Shown here piece after piece: positions 22,420 through 36,200 of a stretch of 64,000 nucleotides of DNA. The stretch spans positions 301,001-365,000 of the forward strand of contig NW_027441196.1 of NCBI RefSeq assembly GCF_949628215.1, written 5' to 3'. This DNA comes from Phalacrocorax aristotelis (taxonomy: Eukaryota; Chordata; Aves; Suliformes; Phalacrocoracidae). Position numbers and translations under genes: made by a program. The notes below the pieces were generated by a model. It did not search any database, was not told where the DNA came from, and worked only from the letters and a program-made list of their open reading frames with translations. Each line of letters opens with the position of its first letter. The stretch's first letter is position 1.

Positions 22420-22900
22420 AGTGATCTGGCTGATGGGGCAGAGTGTACCCTCGGACAGCTTGCAGGTGGCACAGAAGTGGGAGGAGAGGCCCATGCGCCG
22501 GCGGGTCGTGCTGCCGACCAGAGGGGCCCTGAGAGGCTGGAGAAAGGGGCTGACAGGACCCTCATGCAGCTCACCCCGGGGAAGGGCAAAGTCCCGCACC
22601 TGGGAAGGAACAAGCCCTTGCACCAGTACACGCTGGGGGACACCCAGCTGGAAAGCAGCTGTGCAGACTCCTGGGGACATGGTGGACCCCCAGCTGACCA
22701 GTTTGGAGCCGGCAAAGTGCTCCTGGGGCACAGGCGGCTAACTGAGTCCTGGGCTGCAGTAGGCAAGGCATCAGCAGGAGATGGAGGGAGGTGACCCTTC
22801 CCCTGTGCTGTGTCCAGCTCTGGGCTCCCCAGTGCAAGACTCACAGAGCCATACTGGAGAGACTCCCCGCCCAGTTTCCGTTGGGGTCGGACCGTTGGAG
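22420..22900 (+). repeat. CR1 LINE fragment (ORF2 C-terminal part)
   Basis: The plus strand encodes ERLEKGADRTLMQL, HLGRNKPLHQYTLGDTQL and LESS, the characteristic CR1 ORF2 C-terminal wording, diverged. Confidence 0.7.
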
Positions 22901-23834
22901 CCAACCGCCACCAGTGCCGGCAGGACGGAGCTGTGCTGGCGTGGAGCAGCGCTGGGAGGAGGCAGAGTCTGGCGTCGGTCTCGGACTAGCAAGCCGGTGA
23001 CTTTAGAGCAGAACACACTTTTCTCTGGACTTTGGGTAGGAAAAAACAGCCTTCACTGAGTGGTCTGGGAGGTGGTTAACAGATTGACTTTCAGCCTGAA
23101 GTCCTTCAATCTCTGCTAATTGAATATGGTGCCTGTGCAGATGGGATACACTGTGCAATGTCACTAATTTTTCCTGTCGTCTCTAACCCAAAACTCAAAC
23201 GAAGTCCTGTCCCCTCGGCTCCTTATCTGAGCGTAGACAAGAGTCACCTTAACTTAATGGAACGTCAAGATTCACTCTATTTTTATCACCTTAGAATATG
23301 CAACAAATAAATACTTCCTTATTACTCAGCTTTCCAGAACGTGATTTGGTTTGACTTGCTAGAATCCAGGTGGGGATTTGCTTGTCTGTAGTGCTGCAGT
23401 GGGATTACTGGCAGCGAGCGTTTGTGTGGTGGTGATGCCTAAAGAGACGAGTTGGGTTGGTGCTCCACTGTGTTAGTTTGCCGATCAACCTGATAAATCT
23501 CAGAGTTTGAGGTGGAAAGGCAAGCTGTGTGCTGACGTAAGCGTATAGCCTGTGAGTTACTTATGTTTGTGAAAAAATGACATCGTTTTGTAAGTCTTAT
23601 TTCTTAAATCTAAGTAAGCTGGGAACAGGGAAAGTAAAGGTTCAGAAGGATCATGTCACACCTTGAATCTGTGTCTACCAAAGTGATTTGCAATCGAATG
23701 TAGTTGTAACTCTCCGTTGCCTCAGGGAGTTTTTCTACACCACAAAGAAGTGGTTCACTTTTGAACGTGAAGAACATGAAGAACCTTTGGTGGGGAAATT
23801 TGGTTGTTGTGTGGTAAAGGTTATGAAGAGTCCT
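22900..23834. other. No gene seen
   Basis: AT-richer non-coding sequence. If the ADCY10-like gene once had further C-terminal exons they would be expected here on the minus strand; I do not see them. Confidence 0.4.
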
Positions 23835-24068
23835 CGTTCCTGTGGTGGCCACGGGAATTCTGTGCTCAGGATGTGCCAGGGGCAAAGCTGCATATGCAGA
23901 GCTCCTGCAGGTGACTGAAGCCCCTGCCATTCTGCAGTTCCCTAAGCGAGCTGCAATCCGCCAGCAAACTCCGGCCCATCTCAGTGAGCACACCTGTAGC
24001 CGTGCCCACAATTCTGAAGTCTGCCACAAACCGAGAGGGGCCTCAGCGTGAAGCGCAGGGAACCTCCA
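23835..24068. repeat. Direct repeat copy 1 flanking the ADCY10-like gene
   Basis: About 230 bp nearly identical to 41,148-41,379. In the aligned core starting GTGGCCACGGG I see one 1-base indel and two substitutions. Same orientation. It lies about 210 bp past the stop codon of the ADCY10-like gene. Confidence 0.9.
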
Positions 24069-24269
24069 GATGCAAACCCTTCTCACGCCAAAGCCATTGG
24101 CAGGCAGCCGGAGGGGACAAGCCAAAGGAATTCTGCCACTAGAAGGAGTGCTGCCAGCTGGAAGGGACGGCGGAGGGGACATATGACCTACCTGCGTGCT
24201 ATGTCCCCACATTTTTCCCCAGTGCCTAGGAAAGAAAGGCCCGACAGCAAAGGTCATGATAAAAGAGGT

Positions 24270-24275
24270 ATTTAA
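24270..24275 (-). terminator. Possible poly(A) signal of the ADCY10-like gene
   Basis: ATTAAA on the minus strand, directly after the TAA stop. It is close to the stop, so the true site could be further on. Confidence 0.3.
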
Positions 24276-27200
24276 TTAGATTAGTTCATCTCCACCCCTG
24301 CGGTGGGCATCTGCTGCCCGACAGGAGTCCGCTGCCCTGTCCGTGTTGGCCTTCATGCGCGCTGCCAGGCGGGAGAACGTCTGCCTGCTGGAAGTGCCCT
24401 CCAGGCTGAAGAGCTGCTCCAGTAAGGAAAGGCAGCAGCTCTGCTGCAGCAGCCAGGCTAGCCTCTTCCTCCTGCCACACAAGAGAAAGTGATGGGCCCA
24501 GAGGCTCTAGCTGTACAGTGCTAAAGCGACCAGGGCGGGGGGAGAGCAGGGCGGTGGACAAGCCGGTTACACCTCCTCGGAGGAAAGGGGGCTGATGGAA
24601 GGAGGGCTGCTGGAGCAGAAGGCAGCAAACAAAGATGTGCCGCCGGGGGAAGCTGACCGCTTGAGAGGGCGTGTTGGCACTACGGCCTCAGGTTAGGTGT
24701 GGCCTCAAGACTGGGCTCAAGCAGCTCTGGGCCTGGATGCTTGGGACCAGGTGGGAAATGGCTCTTCCTCCCCTGGCTTCTCACTTCTGCTTCTTACCGG
24801 GCCTCCTGCGGAAGGGAGGCTGCTCTTCTGGCAACGTAAGCGGCACACTGCAACTTTTCCACCTGAGACTTGACCAAGGCTCCAACGGTGGTCCGGGGGA
24901 ACTTCCTTTTGAGCAGGCTCAAAGCCTCCAGGATCATTTTCTTTGCCAGCTCCATGCGTCCCATACGATAGCAGACCTGCAAGGGAAAAGGGAAACGTCC
25001 CGATGGGGACCAGTGGCCCAAGAGACTGCAGGAATCTGCCAGTGGCTGCAGATGCCCCAGGGACATCCCCTGCAACTGGGGAAGGCGTCCAGCTCTGTCC
25101 CCCCGGAGATCCCGCCGGACCTCTCCGTCTCTTTACCTCCCCTTTGAGGCTGAAGAAGGTGGCCTCTTCAAAGCGGGCTATCACATTCGCTTTCTTGTCT
25201 ACGGAGTTCCTCAGGACCTCCGCTTCATTCAGCTTCACGAGGGCCTTTGTGCAAGCACACAGAGAGCAGCAGGTGAGCGTGGGTGCAGAGCCCACAGCCA
25301 GCCTTGCCCTTCCCCCTTGCCTCTGGCGTCTGTCTTAAGAGGGCCTGTTCCTCCCCCTCGGTGATGCCCGCTCAAACACAGTCACACTGGCTCAGAGCGC
25401 AGGCACCACTGATCCTTCAGACCGCCTCCCTGCTAACGCCCCTTGTCCTAAGGGCACAGTGCCCTGTGCCTCTTGCCGCAGAAGAGGCAAAGCAGGGGAA
25501 GAAGTCAGGGTCTGAGCCCAGCGTTTCCCTTCTGAGGCCCCACAGAGGCATGCCCTGTTGCAACGGGGAAGTTGTCCTGCCCAGAGCCAGGCGACTGAGA
25601 GGACTCCGTGCACAGAGGGTGCTGGCAAGCAGGGCAACTCACCATGTCGCTGTTGGAGACATGCAGGTAGGCAGCCGCACACTCCAGAAGGTAGTAGAAG
25701 GCTCTGGCAGCATCGCCCATTGCCATGTAGTGGCGAGCCAAAGGCACCAGCACCGATTCCACGATGGCTTTGCACTCACAGGAGCATGCGCCGCTGTCCT
25801 TCCCATCGGCCTTGCTGGGCACCTCAGTTGTCTGTTCGCTCTTTGCCACAGGCCGCCCTGCCACACTAGTCAGAGGACGGTTCCCAGGGGAAGAAGAGAG
25901 CAAAGAATACACAGGCATCACTTAGAGTGGTCTTTCTCCCCACACAGACGACAGAAAAAGCCCTTTGTTCAAAGCAGAGCGTGAGGCCACGGGCAGGCGT
26001 GACTCATGCAGGTGCTCCTCCCCTGCAGATTTTGCCAGCGCTGCTCGGTAGGAACTGGAAAGCAAGGGCTGCTCCGGTGACGTGTGACCATTGCCCTGAG
26101 CCCATGGGCTTCCTCAAGCACTCTCTCATCTCCATGGCCATCTCCTCCCAGCTCCCACCCCACAGACAGCCTCTTCCCTAAGCTACAGTCACAACCGGCA
26201 GCCAGATTCCCGAGTTTCCTTTGCCTCCTGTGGAGACCCTGTGCTCACTGGCTTCAAAAATAACCAAAACCTGGTCTGCTCACCCAAAATCCTCCCCCAT
26301 GAAAGCCTGCTGCTGCCGCCGCAGTGCATCTTCAGCATCTGGCGAGAACACAGGGGGTTAGACACCTCCTCGCGTACGCCGGGGTAGGAGCTGCTCTCCC
26401 TCTCCCAGCGGGGCTTGCAAGGATCCTTGCAAGGGTCCCAACACACTGAGGAAAGCCTGCAGTGGTCATCCTCACCTCCTGGGCTTGTCCCTAGCAGATC
26501 TACTCCCACCCGATCCCCAGCACACACCCCTGGGCTCCTGGAGGGCCCGGGCTGTGGAGCACGGCGCACAGCATACCCTCAGTGGCGTGGGTCCTATCCC
26601 TCTTCAGCTGCTCTCCTGCAAGCACCAAGGTCTCCCAGCTGCGTGAGTCGCCCTGGTCAGCAGAGCCCTGGCACCTCCCTCCATCCTGGGTGCTGGTGAC
26701 GGCGAAGCGGTGGAAGGCAACAAACTCTCCTTGGCCGCAGCTCTTGCATTTGTGCGCGTGCCGCTCCAGGAAGGCGGCACACGTGCGGTGCAAGGCGACC
26801 CGCTGTCTCTTGGGCCACAGCTGGTAGGCAGCCTCCTGCAGCAGCACGACACGGAAGGCCAGAGCGCCAGACTGCTGCACCACGGTCATCCTCAGAGCGG
26901 GCGTCTCCACATCTGCAAGGCAAAGGGCCTTTGCATCAGCCCCAGCTGGGGCCAAGGCTCAGGGCCATCCCAGCCGGGACACCAAAGTCACGCCTTGGGG
27001 CGCACCCTCGGCAGCAAACCTGCACTGCTGCACACCGAGCCTTGCAGCACGGGGTGGAAGGGCCCACCTTGCCTTGCTTGACGCTAGCACGGCCCTGGGG
27101 ACACAGTGCTCAGCTGCGCTCCAGGCAGCAGCTGGGGATGTTGCTGCCAGCCAAAGCGAGCCCTGGCCCGCGCTTTCTCCCTGCTCTTGGCAAGGCAGTC

Positions 27201-30200
27201 CCCAGCCTCCTGAGCTTCCCGCCCTGCTCCACAGGGGAATCAAAGCTGAGTGAAAGCCTGTCAAAGGGCCCGGGGCTCTCTGGAGGCCATCTTTGGTCTG
27301 GACGCTGCAGGCGGCCCGCAGAGGATGTCAGGGGTTCCACAAGCCCTCCTATGCCTGCGCTATAAGCAGCGCCTGGAGGCCGCGGAGCAGAGGCACTTGG
27401 GACGGCTGGTGGGAACTCCCCTCCACCACAAAGCTCGTGTGCTTTGAGATCGGCTCGTAAGATCTTTGCACAACCCCTCCTGAACAGCCATGCCTGCCTG
27501 AGCTCCACCCAGCCATCACCGGGGGCGGGGGCAGGGGGGGAGCGCACCATGCCCGGGGGAGCCCATCAGGACACAGCTGGGAGCTCCCTTGTCCACCTCA
27601 CTGCTACCACTTACCGCTCTCCGCCTGCACAGAGGTGCCTGGCCTCTTGGTAGGATCTTGGACATCTTCTGGCACCTCTGTGTTTTTCAGCCACTTAAGG
27701 ATGTTGTCCTTCACCAGCATGGTCAACACACAATTCACCTTGTGCCTCATGTCAGCCGGAAGGACGTGCAAGAGCAGCTGGGTGGTAAACACGGGCCCGA
27801 TGACAGCCGCATACTTCAAAACGGTCTGCTTCAGCGGCTTTAGCTGGTCCAGCTGAGACAGCGCAATCTCTGCCAGAAAGAAGCAACACATCTCTCTCTC
27901 TCGCCTCTTCCCCATGCTCAGGCTGGAGAGTTTCAACACAGGAAACGGGGTAGATGTTGGCCTCCTCTCCTTGGGACTGCACCTGCTGGGCAATCGCAAC
28001 CCAGGGCAGGCGTCTTCAAAATGGCTCCGCTCCTGCTGCAGCCACCGGCCACAAGGCCTGGGGAAAAGCGAGACGCTCAAACGCACGCTCCCCCACCAAG
28101 GGTGAGGAGGGCAGGACCCAGCAGGTCCATGCAGCCCATGATGCGCCCTACCAGGTCTGGAGTAGGTTTTTGCCCTACAGTGCGCACAGAGAACAGAGAA
28201 CTTTCCCCAGCCCAGAGGTGGACTCGGAGCTCCACACAACGATTGTCTGAACGTGGCCAGACGATACTACTCCTTTCTTTTCCATTTCTTCCTGTTCTTT
28301 TTGGACAAAACCGCTTTACAGCAGGAATGCTTTAGCGTGACATTTCTTCCAGGATCATACAAATGGGGGTGGCTAGAGAGGAGGGACACTCATCGACAGT
28401 TCCCAAGCTGAGAGGGTGACTCTGCAGCACACAGATGCCTAGCCTCCCTCTAGCTGATGCCCCGCGAAGGGGCCCCAGCACAGCTGCGAGCCGCCAGAGC
28501 GGCGCTCGGACCCTCACCTTTCAAGGTGACGGGCAGCACGGTGTTCTCCAGGTTCACGTCCGGTCTGATGGTGCAGACCCTGCCATCACTCCCTGCGCTG
28601 GAGCTCGACGTTGCTGCAAGACAGTTTCCACTGCAAGCGCGTCTTTCGGGACATGGTTTAGGAGGTGTTGGGCTGACAGTTGGACTTGACGATCTTAGAG
28701 GTGTTTTTCAACCTTACTGATTCTATAATGATTCTGTGAATGTAGAGCCCTCCCAAAGATGTTCTGCCTTCACACCAGCTTTCCCAAACAGTCTCCACAG
28801 CCAGGGAAATTGGGAAACTTCTATTACCATCCTTTTCTTCTGTGACCGGCACCCTTGTGGGGATTTTATGGTTTTGGATTCAAGATTCCTGGGCCTGTCC
28901 CTCACCTCAAGCTGGGATTTGTTCTCAAGGGAGCTGCCCTATGGCCAAGGTAAATGACGGGCCCATTAGAATGCCTAAGAAACACCAGGATCAAATGTGC
29001 TCCGGAACAATTTCCCCCGCATTTTAGCACCCAACTCCTGCCCCAGGAATTTAGGCCCCTCCAAGCCACCAGAAGTCGCTAGCCCCTGCTTTGGCTCACA
29101 ACGGTAAGGCACGCAGGAGCCCACGCCTCTGCCAGGCCAAGTTCTGCACTGCTGCAAGATGTGACTCTGCCCAGATCCACGGGGGAATGACGGGGCAAGA
29201 CCGTGCCGCAGAGAATGCGCCACAGCAACGCGCTAGTCGGCAGCAAAGGTGCTTACCGACCAGGCTCTCCCAGCTGCCCTCTGCTTTTTCACCCCGCCTC
29301 CGGGTGTGGAACAAGAGCATGTCGTTGCGACGAAGGCAGCGCAGCAGCTCCTCGCAGTAATACGGGATCCCCAAGCTTCTTTGGATCAGGAACCTGGACA
29401 GGGGCAGACCCAGCAATGAGCAGCACAAGGAAAGTAAGGTGGAACACCGTTCAGGGGGGCCGCGACTCCCTCGGGCATAACAGAGTAGCCAGCATCTCCG
29501 TCACAGCCACACCTCACTTTTGAAAGGGGCGCTGGCTTGGCCTTTTGGGCCCCCCTGAACCTCCAGCCTTGGCTGAAGTCCACGCCAAAAGAGAGGCGGA
29601 CAATGCCCAAAGCACGGAGCAGCGAGCCCTGCCTTTCCTCTCCTCGGGAGCCTAGATCCTCCCTGGCAGCAGGACGGACCTCTGCCCCAGGGAATCTCCC
29701 CCACAGCCCGGCCACCTAGACCAAGGCCGTTTCGCACCCCAGACACGCTTGGCCTCGGCACTCTTCCTCCCTTCCTCCCTGCGCAACAGCGAAGGGATGA
29801 CACCTCCCACGCTCTGTGTCTGGGGAGTTGCCCGCTCTCAGCTCACACCTGCCAGGGCGAGGCATAACATGCAACCCCCGTGGGCCCAGTACTCACGGGA
29901 GCCAGTGATGCTTCTAGCCGCCCTGCGCTGCCTTTCCTGGGGCGTTGATGCCCTCCCATGCTCTGCATCGGTTCAAGCCCTCAGGAAGAGCTCCCCTGCC
30001 TCCCACTTACCTCGCTAGATCCCTGGAGATGCTGACCACTCCGAGGTCCTGGCAGACTTTCTGCACCACAGCTGAAGATTTCAGCTTGTCCAGATGACAA
30101 TAGGTGATGTTCTGGGACATTGCGCTGTCTCCTGCGGCTTTGCAGAAGGCCTCTGTTCTCACATAGCCCGGGGCTAAGCTCATGACCATGAAGCTGGAGA

Positions 30201-33200
30201 CGTTTTGGAGCACGGGTGACACGATACTCCAGGAGGCAGGGTCGATGAAATGGGCATTGTCGATGACAAATATGCCAAATTCTCCTCCCATGACCTGAAA
30301 AAAAGCCAGGTTGTTCTGAGGGGAATCCGGTGCATTTTCAAGTGCCTTCCAGGGGAGGAGATTTACCCTCTGTCTCTTGAGAGGATTCTCGGAAGTCTCT
30401 CCCCAACCCGTTCCCTGCTCAGATGCTGACTGGCTCGTAATTCCGTTGAGACTTTAAGGTCACGCCTAATGTTGCTTGCTCCGCAGAAGGAGGGAGCTTG
30501 GGCAAGGGAATGCGGAAGACGTCGTTCTTCCTCCAGGGAACATTGCTTTATGGGAGGGCGGGGTTGTTTTCCTTCTCTGACCAGGAGGACGGAAGGAGAA
30601 ATGCTCACCTTCTCTAGCACTTTTGCCCACGTCGAGTGCAATTCCATTAGCCTTTGAGGTTCACACATCTTGCGAACCTTGTCCGAAACGGGAAACTGGC
30701 CAGGAAAAGCAGAGTCAGGGAGAAAGGTCACTCCGGGGCTAGGCACACCTCCCCACCAAGCAAGACCGCAGAGCAAACCACCTCTGCTGGCCTCAGCACC
30801 CTCCCTCTCCCCAGCACAGGGCCAAGAAGCCACAGTGGGGCTTCACCTGGAGCCTAAAGCAGAGGCCCTCTGCCCAGGGTCTCTGGCAGGCCTCTCGCTC
30901 TCACCTCGACAAAGAAAATGCCGTTGAGGAGGCAATAGCTGCTCTCTTCGATTATCCCTTCGAGCTTTGCCTGCAACACGCGCTCCTTGTCACTGCGCAG
31001 TTCACAGTCCTGGAGGCCCAGGGCTTTGGCCATCAGCTTACGGAGGGCAGAGAAGGACTGCCTCACGTTGACCTCTAGCAGTTCCATCGCAACTACCCTG
31101 CCGTGCAAAAGCAAAAGGGACTGAGATCCCCAACAGCCCGAGCCTTCTAAGACCAAAGGGGTGGAGATGCCCTTGCAGGGGGCTCTTCAGCCACCCATCT
31201 CAAAGTGCTTCCCAGAGAAGCCCGCGCTTTTCACTCCTCGTACGAGAAAGGGCACACAGGGGCAGCTGGTGCCAAGCCACTGGCAGAGCCAGGTCCGGAC
31301 CCTGTGTCTCGGCAGCGCCAGCCCAGGTCTCGCTACTTCCCCCCTGCACAGGAACTCACAGGGCTCAGAGGCAAGGATGGAGCAAGTGGTGAGTTTGCCT
31401 TTGGGCTCCAGACCTTAGTACTCTGCCTCCCAGAGCACAGGAAGGCTTTTCTGCCCCAGTGCTCCTTCTGGGAAACAGGTAGAGGGCAAGCAGAGCTTCT
31501 GAGCTGGCCACCCTGCTGTCTGTTGCGTCTGGAGCCAGATGCAAAGCACTGAGCCTGGGCTCTTCCCGACTATCCGTGCCTGGCCCAGAGGTGAAGGAGG
31601 AAAGGCTGTGGCTCAAGAAGCCGCCTCCAACTCCCCAAAGAGGCAGAGGTGGGAGCAGGGCACGCAGGAGCTCCTAAGGAGTGTCTCCAGGAGGCTTTTT
31701 CAGGCCTCTGCAGTCCAAGAGCCAAACGCACTGGCAGAGGGGCTGGAGTGTTCCACGGTTGTCAGGGGATGGGCAGGGGCAGTGTCCCAAAGCTACAGGT
31801 CAAAAACCTGTACCTGTGGCCAGCAGCCTGGCCTAAAGAGGCCAGTTCAGCAAGTAAGTGGCTCTTTCCGGAGCCCATCGTGCCCTCAAATGCCAGGATG
31901 TGGCTTTGCCCAAAATCCTTATAGGCTTTCAAGCAGCTGACAAAAAGGTCAATCTCCTTCTCCCGACCTGTGAAGACACACAAGGAAACGAGCTGCTGGG
32001 GGTGCTGAAAAGCAAAGAGACGTCCCTTTTGCTGCCACCCTCCACCGCAGTTTCCCTCCCCACCACCACATATAACATGACAGCCTGCCTACACCCAGGC
32101 CTCCTTCCATCAAGGCACCAAGCGATTAAAGGCATCCCGAGCGTCCTGATGTTTCCGTATCTACACCCAGATGCTGCCAGGAAAGGAACTCTGAGGAGTA
32201 CAAGGGCGAGAACCCACAAACACTCTCCGTCAGTCTGGCAGAAGGAAACCTCTCTCCTGAACCCAAAGACAAGGATCAGCTTAGCCCCCGGGCTTGAGCA
32301 GCTCCATAGTAGAAAGGAACCTTCCTACCAGGTCTGGAGCACGGCGGGGAGCACCAGGCACCTCACCCTGCTTTCCACCCCAGAGATATCAAACAAATAG
32401 GGACGAACCAGGCAGCACTGCCTTAGGGTCGCTGCAGGCAGCACCATCCCTGGCAAAAGCTTCTCCCTACCCAGCGTGGCACTAAGCGCTACCAAGGGGA
32501 AGAAAGTGGCGTTCAGAAGAGCACGGCGTTCTCCACCTACCCAGCAAGGGAGCGTACTCTGACCTCTCCTTGGTGAGACTCATGTCAAGTATGCTAGAAG
32601 CAGGGGAAAAGAAAACACAAGTCAATGAGGTGGGGAGAAGCCAGGGGACATAGAGAAGCAGCCTGGCGTGGAGGGGCAGGACGTGTTCCTCGGGTACCGG
32701 CTTTTCTTTTGAGCAGCGTGTCACCCCCTGCACGCTCCCCCAGCCAAAGTTCAAGCTGCACGCTAGGACAGCTTCAAGCATAAAGAAGCCCAACGACCGC
32801 AGCAGGGTGGGAGAACGTATCGAGAGTTCATCACCATGGGCCAAACCCAGAGAACTCGGAGACACGTGAAAGAAGCCAGGGTGTGCTGTTGCCTAGCAGA
32901 CAGCTTTACCACGTTGGCCAAGAAAAACAAGTGTCTTGGAAAGGAGGACTTGTGTCCCTGAACGGGTTGGGATGCCAAGTACCTGGCACCTTTGCCTCAA
33001 GTCTTCCTGTAGTTCAAAGAGATGGCAATGTTAACATTCAAACCGTCACCCAAAGAGAAGGGCAAATCCTGGCCCAGAGGAAGAGCTGAGATTTCAGCAG
33101 GAAGACATGAGGAAGAGTGTCCCAATGGTCCACCTTTCCCCATGGGAACCAGACTGGCCCAAAGCTTCCTGCTCGGAAGCAGCTGGGACAAAAAACTCCT

Positions 33201-36200
33201 TGGGTCAGCATTACCAGGGCACATGGTGGAGCAAGCACAGCACGGAAAGCACAGTCGAAAGCCATTTGGGCAGAGCCTGCAAGGCCACCTTGCATCTACC
33301 CAGACAGAAGAATCTTCCCAATCCCTGTGGCTTCACTCCCGCTCTCTCAGCAGCAGGAGGCAGCACGGGAGAGGGGCAAAAAGCCTCCCACGCCAGGGCT
33401 TCTGACCATCTCAGCAACTGGGAAGGCAGACCAGCTTGGTCTCTCGCTGCACAACTCCTCTTTCTCGCCGAGGCTGCACCCTTGGTGCCACCGTCCCTTC
33501 ATCCAGCCCTCTCAGAGGACACTCACCTCGCCTTGGTGACTCCCACATATTGATAGATAGTGCCAGGACGGATAATGCCTTTCATTTTTCTCTCTGGCAG
33601 CTCCTTGAAGTAGTAAGGGGGCAGCCGAGAGGCGGCATAAGTCGCTGCATCACAGGACACCAGCCCAGGGTAGCGCACCATCATCCGGGCTGCCAAATTC
33701 ACCTTCTGGCCAAGGACTGCCAGGGAGAGAGACAGAGAGAGAGCACGCGTTGATGTACCTGTGCCACCAGCCCCGCGGCGCCCTGCCACGCCAAGGGCTG
33801 CCTCCCCTCTGGCACAGGCCAACGCCACAGCGGGGTCAGCAGAACCCAGGGGAACAATCGGCCATGGAGCCCGTTCTCCCACCCCGGGCCAGGACCAGCA
33901 CCGCCTGGGCCGTTCCTGAGTGGCTGCTGGGCAAGCCCTCTCCCAGCCCGCCTTCCTCTTCCAGACTGCTGTGCTTAAGCAGGCCCAGGCCAACCTTCCG
34001 CGCCTCAGGCACACGCCTCCTACCTGTGTATTCATTCCTCAGAGGGTGGCCGGTGATGCCGCAGAACACCATCCCGCTGGTAACGGCAACGGACACTGCC
34101 CTGGCACACAGGGAAACAGCGCAGCTTCAGCAGCGCCCCACGCACAGTCCTGCCCGCCCAGCTTCATCCCCTCCCGCACCTCCCCTCGGCCCTAGCCTGG
34201 GCCACCTGCCATCCTGCCCTGCCAGCGCGGGCCTTGGGGGCCTGGAGAGCTCAGGGACGCAATATACGTGCGTTGCAAGGGACAAGGGACATGGGCAGAG
34301 TTTTGGACACTTCCCCTGAGGCCTCTTTCCCTGAGATGCGACCGGCAGAAGGCCACGGCCCTCTCGTGAGCAAAGAGGGAGGGAAGAAGGCGCCCACAGC
34401 GTCACCACCTGCGGTGACAGAAACTTGAGATCAGGTGGTTGGGCCCCAGCCCTGTTCATGGGCCAGTTGCTCGGAAGGGCCTGTCTCTGGCACTGAAGAG
34501 CCTCTCGCCCTCGTGAGGGCTCGTTCCGGTGCGAGGGCTAGCACGGTGTGCTTGGAGGGGCTCTGCCTGGCTGCCATGGGCCTCAGCCATGGCTCGCCTG
34601 CCACCTCTCAGGGCACTGCTTCCTTCCTGCCAGGGACGAGGGAGGGCAAGCTAGAAGGCACATCTCTTTCGGGTAAGCCCCCTTGCACTGTCCTAGGCAC
34701 CCGGCACACCCACGCCCCCTGCCACATGCTCACTTTTTTCCCCCAAACATCGTCGAGAAGGAGTTGAAGATCTGAACAGCGCTCTGCAAGGCGTGCAGGC
34801 TCTTGTAGGGCAGCTTTTCTCCAATGAGTCCAAACACACAGAGGAACGTGCAGCCCTGCCAAGGACAGAAGCGGCACATCTTGCTACAATGCCTCAGAGG
34901 GAATCACCCCCTCTTGCTCACCGACCACCCTCTCGGGCTGCGGGGAGGCGATTGCTCACGCACACACTCACTTTATCGCACAGGAGGACTTTGTTGACTT
35001 CGCCCTTGTGAGGAGAGAGGATTTCTAGCAACATCCTGCTGGCACTGTGGAGGAACTCAAAGACTTCTGCTGTGCTGATGATATCTGCAGACAACTGCAG
35101 GTGGACAAAGAGGCTGGTGACTGGCCGTAGCTCAGAGAAGAGGTCCAGCGGCAGTCTGTCGTCAAGCTGGAAGACAAGAGCACACGGGCTTCACCAGCCT
35201 GCTCTCCCACGGGCTTACTGCCCACACCAGATGCCGAGGGAGAGCAGGCGTACCGGCAATAGCCTGCCGGTACTACTGGAGGAAGGGGGGAAATCCTCCT
35301 CTCCGTGCACATGGCGGGCAGGCTTCACCAGCCTGCGGCAGGCAGGTACCGAACCATAACACAAATGACAAAGGAGGACAAGGCACACAAAGGAGGACAA
35401 GGCACGCACTGGTGCAGCCCGGGTGCCCCTTGGCTCAGTTTGCCCATGTTCTTGTCTCAGGGTGCATTTTCTTTGGTTTTCTCTTCTCCTGAGAACTCCA
35501 TCTGTGCAATGCACCTCTTTTCTGCCCGCCAAAAATGCAGCCCCAGCAGTGGTGGCCTGGACGTACCTTCCTGAGAGCAGCTTCTGGTATGTACTTCCGA
35601 AACATCTCCACCAATTTAGGACGGTTGGACAAGACACGAGTAGGCCTCATGGCCCCTGAGGAGAGAAAACGCAGGTGGTCGCTCGAAGGATGGCACTAGG
35701 AGGTGTTGGAAAGCAGGGGCTGGCACTGGAAACGGGGGAGAAAGAGTCTTCTGCCTTTGCTCATGTTGCCACCTGCTGACACTCAGGGCAGAGCTGTCCC
35801 CTGGAAGGAGGAGGCGGCAGCGGCAGCAGCGACTGCCCCAGCTGATGCACAGGAGGGACAAAAGCAGGGGCGCTAACTGAAAGGGGGAAGAGGGCTGGGG
35901 TGGTTCCCCTCTGGCCCCTGAAGCAGCCAGGCCCCACCTTTGCAGGCAATCACAGAACAAGGTGAAGTTGGCACGCACCTTCCCCTTCCAAGCGGTGGCT
36001 CAATGGGTGTCGTACAAGCTTGCGCAACGCTTCTTGGCGTTCTGACCGAGACATCTGATCCATGCCCGTAACCTGAAGACACACAGAATCAGAGAACTGC
36101 CACTGGCCGCCCCAGGACTCCAGGGGACAGAGCCTGCCCTCACCGTCACTGCCCAGAAAAGGGGAGAACAAGCCCACCTGGCTGGATGGGACAGCAGTGC

